Origin: M3007 sp041741155
GTDB lineage: Bacteria; Bacteroidota; Bacteroidia; Chitinophagales; Saprospiraceae
Direction of reading: 5' to 3'
Length of the DNA stretch: 64,000 bases
Assembly: GCA_041741155.1 (NCBI GenBank)
Contig: JBGSKO010000154.1
Location: 62,001 to 126,000 of the forward strand
Under the pieces are notes generated by a model. It did not search any database and had not been told where the DNA came from. It saw only the letters and a list, made by a program, of their open reading frames with translations. Shown here one piece after another: positions 38,501 to 45,972 of the stretch. A program made the translations under genes and the position numbers. Numbering within the stretch: position 1 is the first letter of the stretch; each line of letters opens with the position of its first letter.

Positions 38501-40714
38501 ATCAATTGTAATACTCGCGGAACCGCTCAGATCATTTGGTGTGGATGCACAGGCAGCATCTTGCAGGGTAGCCAGGGTATAAACGGTATTCATGGCCGGA
38601 CTGACAGACACCGATATCGGATTACTGTTTCCGCTGAAATTGGTACCGTTGCTCAGGGTGCCGCTCCAAGGACCGGTGCCTGTAACATTAATCGTAAGGG
38701 TAGCGCTGCCACCGGCACAGATCGCCGCGTTGCCACTCAGAACGCCCGCTGGCCGTGTTTGTATGGTTACTATTTGCGAGCAGGTCGTTTTGCAGCCATT
38801 TTGACCCGTAACCGTAAGGGTTACGGTGTATGTACCGGGTGCGTTGGCATTTACTGTTGCGTTTGGACCGTTGTTTGGGCCGGACAAGGTTCCATTTCCA
38901 GAAACCGACCACTCGTACCCGCTTTGGCCACCCGGACCGGCATAGACATGCCCGGTAGTATTGGCGCACACCGTCAGCGGACCGGCGATGCTGCACACCG
39001 GCGGGCTACTGATAGTTACTGCTACTGCTGTAGAAGTGTAGCTGCAGCCGTATTTGGTCATAGTTAGCAGATAGTTGCCGGCATCGCCGGGCTGTACATT
39101 GGGGAGGGTGGCATTGGAGCCGCCGGGCGGATTGAATCCGCCGCCCTGTTTGGACCACTGATAAGCAGCACCGCCGATAAGCAGGGAGGTACGGGTCAGG
39201 TTCAGGGTTGCGCCCGAGCAAAGGGGGCTGTTGCTCATACCGGCGGGCGCAGTGAGGTTAATTTGTGAACTGGTGTCAATGACGCCAAACGTGCCGCCGA
39301 CAAGGCCGGTGAAAATACGTCCACGCTTGTACGGGTTACTTCCCGTTGCCATATTTGGTGTAGCGTTTTCCCAGTTGTTACTGATGTACTGCACCACACC
39401 GCACACATTGCGGTTGAACGTGGTACCCTCGTCGGTGCCATTCCAGGTCAGTTCCATACTTTGAATAGTACCGGAACCGGCTTCGCGAGAGACAATCCAC
39501 ATTTTTTTCACGGCATCGTCGTTCACGGAGCCAATGCAGCCGCTATCGGCCAAAAAACCGTCTTCTACGCGCACTCCATAGGTGCAGGCGGTAGCGGTGG
39601 TAGAAAGCAGGGCTGGTGTAAAACTGCCCTTGCCGACGGGGAAATTTGCCCCGGGGTTGGTTTGCGCAAAAATGAGTTTGCCCATCCCGGTTGTTTCAAT
39701 ATAGCCCTGAGCTGCCGAGGCATTGCTAATCGTTGCCAGCGCAGCCATGGTCAGGTTAAAATTAGCGGTCTGAATGCGTCCGTTGGTGAACGTCAGGTTT
39801 TTTCCGATGGTCAGGTTTTGCGCCAAAATGGCGACTGCGCTGCCGGTTTTGTTCATTGTGACATTCGGCACCGTTACGGTACCCGTGCCGGAGATCGTGG
39901 AATTTCCACTGCCGTCAAAAACAATGCGGAACGTGCCAAGTCCGGGACTGGTCAATGTACCGTTCTGCGTCAGGTTGCCGGCGAGGTTGATATTCATATT
40001 ACCCGTGGCGGCGCAGCCCTTAAAGGAAGCCCCCCCGTTGATGGTCAGCCCGCCGTTTATATCAAGCAAAACATTGGACGTTCCACTGGTACCCGCCACA
40101 TTGCCGGCGGTTACCAGCAGCGAGCCGGCAATTGTATGTGTGTGATTGAGCGCATCGCCGAATCGGATTTCCCCGCTGCCTGAGTTGTTGATCGTCAGGT
40201 TGCCGCCTACGTTGAGGTTTACTTCGAATACCCCGGCGTTTGCCGACGTGGAGGCGTAGTTCAGGTTGCCGTAGGTCGGGTGCGTACTGGTAAAACCCGT
40301 TTGATTACCGGTATAAAAATAGGTACTCAAAGCGTGCAAGGTCACGGTGGTGCCGCGCAAGTTCGCCTGCTGTGCCGTCCCCGATACCGTGTTTTGGATA
40401 ATCTGACCGGTAGATGATACCGTATTTGTGACCACCCGACACAGGAAAGGCCCCATGTTGAGGACACCGTTTGTGGTCAGAGAGGATCCGGCCAAAACGA
40501 AGTTGACATCAGCCGTCAGGGAGACCGTATGGCCGGAGGAGATGGTGACCTGGTCTCCATCAACGGGGACGCCGTTGTTCCAGGTACCGGCGGCACTCCA
40601 ATTGCCGGTGGATACGCTGGTGGTCACTTTGGCCATTGCCGGAACGGCAAAAAGCACGCTAAACGCCAGCGCGTAAAGCGACAGGCGAAGACCTGAATGT
40701 TTAAAATTGAACAT
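35513..40714 (-). CDS. Large secreted protein with cohesin-like, Ig/HYR-like, dockerin-like and T9SS sorting domains
   Basis: The 1733-residue product has a signal peptide (1-28, ALAFSVLFAVPAMA), an N-terminal region with repeated short beta strands and the motif GNWSAAGTWNNGVPVDGDQVTI, common on secreted Bacteroidota proteins, Ig/PKD-like domains (about 520-880), a cohesin-like domain (about 905-1031), three HYR-like repeats, a dockerin-like segment (about 1365-1421, DALVLLNHLNN and DIDLNNVLDGNDWQII), a second cohesin-like domain (about 1508-1631) and a T9SS type A sorting domain (from 1648, LMQNRPNPFSG). The last 430 residues parallel those of the giant protein domain by domain. The ATG at 40714 starts the signal peptide; a TACCTTTA box lies at 40738-40745 on this strand. 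Confidence 0.88.
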   Translation of the reverse strand: MFNFKHSGLRLSLYALAFSVLFAVPAMAKVTTSVSTGNWSAAGTWNNGVPVDGDQVTISSGHTVSLTADVNFVLAGSSLTTNGVLNMGPFLCRVVTNTVSSTGQIIQNTVSGTAQQANLRGTTVTLHALSTYFYTGNQTGFTSTHPTYGNLNYASTSANAGVFEVNLNVGGNLTINNSGSGEIRFGDALNHTHTIAGSLLVTAGNVAGTSGTSNVLLDINGGLTINGGASFKGCAATGNMNINLAGNLTQNGTLTSPGLGTFRIVFDGSGNSTISGTGTVTVPNVTMNKTGSAVAILAQNLTIGKNLTFTNGRIQTANFNLTMAALATISNASAAQGYIETTGMGKLIFAQTNPGANFPVGKGSFTPALLSTTATACTYGVRVEDGFLADSGCIGSVNDDAVKKMWIVSREAGSGTIQSMELTWNGTDEGTTFNRNVCGVVQYISNNWENATPNMATGSNPYKRGRIFTGLVGGTFGVIDTSSQINLTAPAGMSNSPLCSGATLNLTRTSLLIGGAAYQWSKQGGGFNPPGGSNATLPNVQPGDAGNYLLTMTKYGCSYTSTAVAVTISSPPVCSIAGPLTVCANTTGHVYAGPGGQSGYEWSVSGNGTLSGPNNGPNATVNANAPGTYTVTLTVTGQNGCKTTCSQIVTIQTRPAGVLSGNAAICAGGSATLTINVTGTGPWSGTLSNGTNFSGNSNPISVSVSPAMNTVYTLATLQDAACASTPNDLSGSASITIDVLQIFQVTGGGAYCVGGNGSDVGLSGSENGATYQLKLNGNPVGSPVAGTGNPISFGLQATVGAYTVMATRIGLGCMANMGGSVNVSINPLPVVNLNLGDDSATALETNVPLTGGSPTGGTYSGPGVSGNAINPADAGVGTHVISYTVTDNNGCSNTATDIFTVTPAPGLNLFIDAPESAECGEEFVVDIVAAANFTDLGTLQFSVDWDTNVFTTVAIEPQTVDNSTPLTGFIGGVLIYSWLDSSGMYGASLPDGSLLLRLRLKALNCGENGTISITGSPRVIEASDLNYAVVPVVLLGLADISVEDTQPPTFTNVPANTSVSCSSIPAPGQPTATDNCDDTPEVLYLGQTTTPGDCPNKYLLTRTWRATDACGNSITVAQVIGVTDVTPPTFTAPANTTISLNAQCQYDAPADTVSNASDNCSPAQTLVATFTDNFIPGSGGEGIIERAWVVTDECGNTASVQIQTITVQDLTPPTIICPANATVSGSGGECEFAPANGNYDPVVSDNCGTSSTTYSLSGATQGSGSGSLDGFPFGLGETTVTWSATDVNGNSTVCSFTIQVNECSGISGKLIWKGDPDGIAGVALAMVALTGDASDMFGPTDPSGLFTVVGGGNVTLTPTKTTPPADSMNGVTAADALVLLNHLNNNPPITDPYILMAADIDLNNVLDGNDWQIIRRAVLGSPSSLAFFKAKPWRFVPTTNPGPGFPGYSPAPNPFLLPIPESRPLLGVSGGVSGQDFFGLKMGDLNYSANPNLKPEAQLPVVLLTQDYILKAGQEYAVTFRASRFDHLTGYQFALNFETVRLQLLDIELENTPLGLNKAEHFGLYNVAEGEIRSVWLDADGQTLPEGSAVFTLRFRALQGGALLSEALRFDASTLAPEAYTTEQGRAEVQLVFTDAQTTDVNSPAAAAGVHLMQNRPNPFSGATAIGFVLPQPCDAQLRVFDATGRELFRLSKAYPAGYSEEIIRLDASAAGILYYELTTPFGQLARRMVNAN

Positions 40715-41427
40715 GGGAAAACGGAGGTGTGTGTCGTTAAAGGTATGTTGGCGCCGATTCATGCTCGAAGCGTTTTGATGGAAAAAAAAGATGCAAAACA
40801 GGCAGGAAACCAGGCCCAAGCGGCCTTTAACTGATGGATTAAATACAAAAAACCAATGGCCGCGCTGTTAGGACACAGGCAGCAAGACGGGGTCAAATAA
40901 AGACAAAATGGGGAATCGTCTTTCGATACAGATCGAAGCGAAGCAAACTCGCCGGAGCGGGAGTATGCGTGGTTTTATTTCGGACACTTGGGAGCCCACG
41001 GTCGCTCCTGTCGGAACGTCTCGGGTAAAATGCAGTCATAGGATTACTTTTGTTGTATGTTCTGGATCAGTAAAACAAATGTGACTGTCGGAATCTTTAC
41101 AAACCTCGGTACCTTTGTTTTCCTGAAAACCGGTAATCGGTGCGATTAAAAAAGCAATTCCGGAGTATATATCCTTTCCAGCCGGAATTACGCCCACAAA
41201 GGTAGATACAAATTATCTTCCTGTATGTGCAACCTTTGGTTTTCGACCAGCGCCCCAACCCGATTCGCCACAATTACCCGTAGAAATGTCGCTCAACCAA
41301 CAAACAGCTTACACAAATCGGGCCAATTTTACCCGTATTCAGGTAGCTTCTGAAAATTACTGACCCGGTCCGGGAGAATTTCCCATATTTGAGGCGCAAA
41401 CCTACTTTTATCAAAAACTGCTATTTT
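40715..41427. other. Long intergenic region between divergent adhesin and amidase genes
   Basis: No credible gene is seen in these 713 bp. It holds several promoter-like boxes: TACTTTTG at 41045-41052 and TACCTTTG at 41110-41117 on the plus strand (towards the amidase gene), and TACCTTTG at 41197-41204 on the minus strand (towards the adhesins, about 480 bp from the start). A long untranslated leader for the adhesin operon is therefore possible. Box calls rest on the octamer alone. Confidence 0.4.
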
Positions 41428-42408
41428 ATGACGGAGAAATTTGGCTTCACCCTGTTCACCCCCGCCGAATTTGAGACCTGGATCGCGCAGTGGAATGTCG
41501 CGCGCACCGTCCTGTACATTCAGGAGCACCACACCTGGTCGCCCAACTACATCCACTTCACGGGAAAAAACCATTTCGATCTGCAACGCAGCATGCAGAA
41601 CTTTCATCGGAACGTGAATGGATGGATGGATATCGGGCAGCACTTCTCTGTTTTTCCCGACGGTATGATCGTCACCGGGCGCAATCTGGAGGTTTCGCCG
41701 GCCTGTATCTACGGCTTCAACGCCAACGCTATCTGCATCGAGAATATCGGAAATTTTGACGCGGACGGCGATACCATGCGAACCGAACAACGCGAAGCAA
41801 TCGTACGCGCCACCGCCGCTCTGTGCAAACGGTTCAATATCCCCGTCAGTGCCAACCGGATTGTTTACCACCACTGGTTCGACTTGCGCACCGGCGAACG
41901 TACCGATGGAGCCGGCTCGACCAAGAGCTGCCCCGGCACCACATTTTTTGGAGGTAATAAAGTCGCCGATGCTGAAAAAAATTTCCTGCCCCTGGTAGAA
42001 AAGGTTCTGAAAGGCGGCTCCGTACCCCCGGTCGTTGTCCCCGTGCTCAAATACGGCGTCGTAGTCGCCGACTGGCTCAATATCCGAAACCAGCCCACCG
42101 CCACGGGTAAACAGATCAACACAACGCCGTTCGGCTCGGTCGTCCGGGTGTACGAGGCCCAAAACGGCTGGTACCGGATCTCCGCCAGCAAACAGGAGTG
42201 GGTGACAGCCCGATTTGTCCGGGATGTCCGGCGCGCCACCGTAACCGCCACCACACTCAACGTGCGCAGCGGCCCCGGCACACAGTTCAACAAAGTGGCT
42301 GCGCTGCGTAAAGGCGAGGAGGTTTTCCTGTATCAGGAAAGCGGAACCTGGGCCAAAATCAGTATGGACGAACGATGGGTATCCAAAAATTTTCTGACAA
42401 TTGGGTAA
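41428..42408 (+). CDS. N-acetylmuramoyl-L-alanine amidase with two SH3b domains
   Basis: The 326-residue product has an Amidase_2 (PGRP-like) domain over about 15-205, with candidate zinc and catalytic residues in EHHTWSP, ICIENIGNFD, VYHHWFD and KSCPGT, and then two bacterial SH3 domains (about 213-272 and 276-325; ADWLNIRNQPTATG and TTLNVRSGPGTQFNKVAALRKG). Such enzymes cut the bond between muramic acid and the peptide stem; SH3b domains bind the wall. No signal peptide is seen after the ATG at 41428, nor in the upstream extension to 41389, so its route to the wall is unclear. It stands alone, convergent with an ECF sigma gene. Confidence 0.88.
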   Translation: MTEKFGFTLFTPAEFETWIAQWNVARTVLYIQEHHTWSPNYIHFTGKNHFDLQRSMQNFHRNVNGWMDIGQHFSVFPDGMIVTGRNLEVSPACIYGFNANAICIENIGNFDADGDTMRTEQREAIVRATAALCKRFNIPVSANRIVYHHWFDLRTGERTDGAGSTKSCPGTTFFGGNKVADAEKNFLPLVEKVLKGGSVPPVVVPVLKYGVVVADWLNIRNQPTATGKQINTTPFGSVVRVYEAQNGWYRISASKQEWVTARFVRDVRRATVTATTLNVRSGPGTQFNKVAALRKGEEVFLYQESGTWAKISMDERWVSKNFLTIG

Positions 42409-42503
42409 TGACAGAAGTTGCGTTGGCGTTGGGCAAGACGCAAGTATGGTAATCTGGTTTGGATCAATTCAAACCTTGTCCCGGGCAGTACATCACCACT
42501 ATT

Positions 42504-43103
42504 TCAGGCGCGGTACGCTGCCGCAAACTCTGCTTTTGCCAAAACTCCCTGCAACCGCTGCCGTGCCCGACAAAGGCGGCTTTTGATGTTGGACACCGTC
42601 CAACCGGTGATCTGGCTGATTTCTTCAATGCTTTGCTCGCGGAAATAGAACAGCTCCAGTGCAGTAGCATCGTGCGGGGTGAGTTGGCGCACGGCACGGC
42701 GGAGCAGCTGCACAGACTCTTCCTTTTCCATAAATGAACCGCCGTCGTAGGTCTCGTCCGGCCGCGTTGCTTTGTAATCCTCCCAGGATTCCCATGCAGC
42801 GTAGCGCTTGGAGCGCAACCGGGAAATAGCCAGCGAAACAGCGATTTTGGTAAGCCAAGTGCTAAACTTGCTCTCGCTGCGGAAATCGGCCAGAAAGCGG
42901 TAAGCCCGCAGGAATGTATCCTGGATGACCTCTTTGACCGCTTCGTCGTCGGTCAGGTAGCGGTTGAGGACGAAGCGGAGCAGGCGCTCATTGCGCTGCA
43001 TCAGTACGGTAAAAGCTTGTTGTTGGCCCGAGAGCACGCGTGCAATGAGTTGCTCATCGGACAGCAGGAGATAGCGCTCCCCCGAATTGGCACTTGTTTT
43101 CAT
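42504..43103 (-). CDS. ECF-subfamily RNA polymerase sigma factor
   Basis: The 199-residue product has region 2 (ERLLRFVLNRYLTDDEAVKEVIQDTFLRAYRFL, then FSTWLTKIAVSLAISRLRSKR) and region 4 (LTPHDATALELFYFREQSIEEISQITGWTVSNIKSRLCRARQRL). The ATG at 43103 is used; a 47-residue upstream extension has no family match and would cover the promoter. Unlike the other ECF gene in the window it has no partner membrane protein gene; its downstream neighbour is the convergent amidase gene. Its targets are unknown. Confidence 0.9.
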   Translation of the reverse strand: MKTSANSGERYLLLSDEQLIARVLSGQQQAFTVLMQRNERLLRFVLNRYLTDDEAVKEVIQDTFLRAYRFLADFRSESKFSTWLTKIAVSLAISRLRSKRYAAWESWEDYKATRPDETYDGGSFMEKEESVQLLRRAVRQLTPHDATALELFYFREQSIEEISQITGWTVSNIKSRLCRARQRLQGVLAKAEFAAAYRA

Positions 43104-43135
43104 AGCGAAGAAAATTGTTTTTGTTTTTGTCGCTA

Positions 43136-43167
43136 CAAAGGTGCCATGGCGGAGGGCCGGGGAGCAA
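43136..43167 (-). promoter_or_regulatory. Promoter of the second ECF sigma gene
   Basis: On the minus strand TTTTTG is followed after 21 bp by CACCTTTG, the same octamer as at the tetR promoter. It ends 33 bp before the ATG at 43103. Confidence 0.45.
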
Positions 43168-43255
43168 AAAGGAGTTGCCGAATGCCCGATGGGGACGGAT
43201 GAATGGCGGTAATCAAGGACCAACAAAACCTTACCCCTTGCCAACTCGCCCCATG

Positions 43256-45814
43256 CTACTGCCCTTTGCCCCCGATAATCGGCTCCAGATATTCCGTATC
43301 ATCCGGCTGCCGGGTAGCTTGGACGCCCAGGCTGTTGAATTCGCTGTCCAGAGTGGCAGCAATGATCTTTTTGCGCGCCTCGCTGCGCTCAAACTCGGCT
43401 TTGACGGCCTTTTTCCCGCGTTTCATATCGTATTGGTCTACCGTGCCCACGATGGTGTAGAACACATTAAACAAACCCTTTTCGGCAGGCAGCGGGTCGA
43501 GGTCGGGGTCGTGGCGCTTGATCCGGTTGAGCAGCGTCTGGCCCGCATTTACCTTGAGCTTGTAGTCAATGTCGTTGTCGAAACTGTGCGTTCCCGACAA
43601 CGTCATGTTCAGGGCGTTACTCTGGATAAGCATGGCGGGCAGGTACATTTTCCGGTCCCGGATTTCGAGGTAGTTGTGCAGGGTGATAAACTTCACCCGC
43701 CGCAGGTCTTCGAGGTGCACGAACGTAGAAAATTCTTCCAGCATCTGCAGGCCGACCAGCTCCCCGTTGGAGGCCGTCACGTCGGCATAGGCGCGGAGTT
43801 TTTCCGGTAAAAATTCGTTGCGCTCGTCCCAAAATGCGTGCACAACTACCCGCCCCGACAAGCGGCCGCGCAGGTTGTCGGCGGTCATGACACTTTGGCC
43901 AAAGTTGTCGAACTGCTCCATGCAGGTGTGCAAATCAATATCGGTGGCAACAACACGCATTTTGAGCGTAGGCGCGATAGCAAACCGGGCAATGCCGTCG
44001 AGGTTGACTGTCCCCTGCATGGTTTGAGCGACGCCTTTCAGCACGAGTTGGTTGTGATCGAAAGCCAGTTGGCCCATGAAATTTTTCCCCTGAATTTTTT
44101 CGTACTCAAACGTCTGGAAGGTAGCCGCAAACGTGCCCTGCAACCGGTCGGTGATGCGCTGGCGTTCCAGGTTGGCAGCCATACGCAGGGAATCAAGCTC
44201 GGCCTGTTCGCCGGCCTCCGGCACGGCAAAAATTGACAGAAACTCCGTGGCATCGAACAGCCGGGAGTACAATTTGGCATCGAACTCCAGCAAGGCGTCG
44301 GCGGTGTTGAGCGAGTCGGCAAACAGCACCGGCAGCAGGTTGCGGGCACTGCCTTGCAGGGCAATATCGCTACGCCCGGCCTGCACGGCGAGACTATCCA
44401 GCGCAAACAGATTGTCTTCCAGCGTCAGGCGACCACTGCGAAACGAAATCTGAACGCCGTGGTAGGTGATGCCGGCATCCTCGAATTGGACCTCGCCGCC
44501 GGCGCGCACATTGGGGATACTGCCCATGCTGGTCATATCGGCGTAGCGCCCCTGCACGGAAAGGCGGTTGATCCGCACGACACCGTCGCCGGCCGTTATC
44601 ACCGGGTTGTCGAACAAACCAAATGCAGCGTTCAGGGGCAACGCGCCGTGGCACTGAAAATCCACGACGGGGTTGTCGAGGTCGGTGATTTTGAGGTTGA
44701 ACGCCAGCGGTTGTCCGCCAAAATCGGCCTGAAAGTCGGCGATTTCAAAGACGCCTTTTCCGTCGGGCGGGGCGCTGTACCGGGCGCGGAACGACACGTC
44801 GCGCAGAGGGCTTTGCAGTTTTTCGGAGCGCACCGAGCCGTTGCGCAGGGCCACTTCCATGCCCACGGTGGGTGTTTGGGTTTTGCCGGCACGCCCCCGC
44901 ACAAATCCGCTGAAGGTGTAGGCGCCACTGCTCTGGAAGTCGCTGAAATAACGGTGGTACGGCTCGGGCAGGAGGTCCACCACCAGCGACACGTCGCCCT
45001 CTTTGCCGAGTAGTTTCAGGTTGAGGTCGGTGTAGTCGGGTTTGTTTACGGCAATACCCTCGACGTCGAAGGCATTGCCGCCCACCGCGAGTTCCACATT
45101 CTGGAAATCGTACAGATCCTTGTCGAGGTCCACGGCGATGACGGCGTTGTAGCGCACGGTTTTTCCGAGCAGGTAGCGGCTTTGGTCGAACTGGAGGCGG
45201 GCCACCGTAAGGTCGGCCTGGGAAGACAGGCTGAATTGCCGGGCGGAAAAGTTGCCGGCAAATCCGGCGCTACGCAGGTTGATCTCGGCAATCTGTTTGG
45301 TGCGCGCGTTTTGGTACGACACGAGCAAGTTTTCCAGTTCGGCATTTTCGAGGGCGATGCGCAGGTCGGAGTCGTCCGTTTGGGCATCGCCGGTGCTTTT
45401 GAAAATATCGTAGTTGGCCTGGCCGCGGGCGTTGATACGCGCCGCGATGGCGCCGCCGCTGATGCGCAGGTTTTTGATTTCGATGCGGTCGCCGAACAAG
45501 CTGGTGAGTTTGAACCGGAACGCTACTTCCCGGGCGGCGAGCAGGTCTTTGCCGAAGGCGTCTTTCAGGCGCACGTCGGCGAGGTTGACCGAGGCATTGG
45601 GGAAACCGCTGAACAGGGAGAGCCCGGCATCGCGCACGGTGAGTTCGGTGCGCAGGTTATTGCTCACCTCGTTGAGCACACGGCGGGTGATTTGCTGGTT
45701 GAAAAAAGCGGCGAGCAAGACGAGGGCAAGGACCAGAATAGCCAGGAGGATACCCGTGATCAGGAGGATGCGCCACCAGAGCGGGCGGCGCTTTTTTTGC
45801 GGAGTGGAATGCAT
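43256..45814 (-). CDS. AsmA-family inner-membrane-anchored protein
   Basis: The 852-residue product starts with a cationic stretch and one membrane anchor (RILLITGILLAILVLALVLLAAFF, in parts, about 15-38), then a long periplasmic region of beta-rich repeats. The AsmA N-terminal signature (VRDAGLSLFSGFPNASVNLADVRL, in parts, with DRIEIKNLRISGG) and a C-terminal AsmA_2-like segment (ASNGELVGLQMLEEF, then YKLKVNAGQTLLNRIK) are visible. AsmA-like proteins are thought to bridge the periplasm and move lipids to the outer membrane. The gene is divergent from purF and probably transcribed alone. Confidence 0.85.
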   Translation of the reverse strand: MHSTPQKKRRPLWWRILLITGILLAILVLALVLLAAFFNQQITRRVLNEVSNNLRTELTVRDAGLSLFSGFPNASVNLADVRLKDAFGKDLLAAREVAFRFKLTSLFGDRIEIKNLRISGGAIAARINARGQANYDIFKSTGDAQTDDSDLRIALENAELENLLVSYQNARTKQIAEINLRSAGFAGNFSARQFSLSSQADLTVARLQFDQSRYLLGKTVRYNAVIAVDLDKDLYDFQNVELAVGGNAFDVEGIAVNKPDYTDLNLKLLGKEGDVSLVVDLLPEPYHRYFSDFQSSGAYTFSGFVRGRAGKTQTPTVGMEVALRNGSVRSEKLQSPLRDVSFRARYSAPPDGKGVFEIADFQADFGGQPLAFNLKITDLDNPVVDFQCHGALPLNAAFGLFDNPVITAGDGVVRINRLSVQGRYADMTSMGSIPNVRAGGEVQFEDAGITYHGVQISFRSGRLTLEDNLFALDSLAVQAGRSDIALQGSARNLLPVLFADSLNTADALLEFDAKLYSRLFDATEFLSIFAVPEAGEQAELDSLRMAANLERQRITDRLQGTFAATFQTFEYEKIQGKNFMGQLAFDHNQLVLKGVAQTMQGTVNLDGIARFAIAPTLKMRVVATDIDLHTCMEQFDNFGQSVMTADNLRGRLSGRVVVHAFWDERNEFLPEKLRAYADVTASNGELVGLQMLEEFSTFVHLEDLRRVKFITLHNYLEIRDRKMYLPAMLIQSNALNMTLSGTHSFDNDIDYKLKVNAGQTLLNRIKRHDPDLDPLPAEKGLFNVFYTIVGTVDQYDMKRGKKAVKAEFERSEARKKIIAATLDSEFNSLGVQATRQPDDTEYLEPIIGGKGQ

Positions 45815-45909
45815 AGCGGATACAGATACGGTTCGGGTCGCAAAGATGCGCAGGATGGACGGGATTTATCCAGTCGGTACTGCCGGGGGAGGGACAACTT
45901 AAGCTGCGC

Positions 45910-45941
45910 TTTGTTGTTCAGTTCGCATTACTGTACCTTTG
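45910..45941 (+). promoter_or_regulatory. Promoter of purF
   Basis: TTTG at 45910-45913 and TACCTTTG at 45934-45941 are separated by 20 bp, the best match to the Bacteroidota vegetative promoter in the window. The -7 box ends 31 bp before the ATG. Confidence 0.7.
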
Positions 45942-45972
45942 CGGCACCAGCCTTCCAATTTTTCTCCACACG

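Noticed and set aside
42456..42475. GGTTTG/CAAACC inverted repeat between the amidase and ECF sigma genes as a terminator
   Set aside because: The stem is only 6 bp and lacks a T run on either strand, so it is not better than chance.
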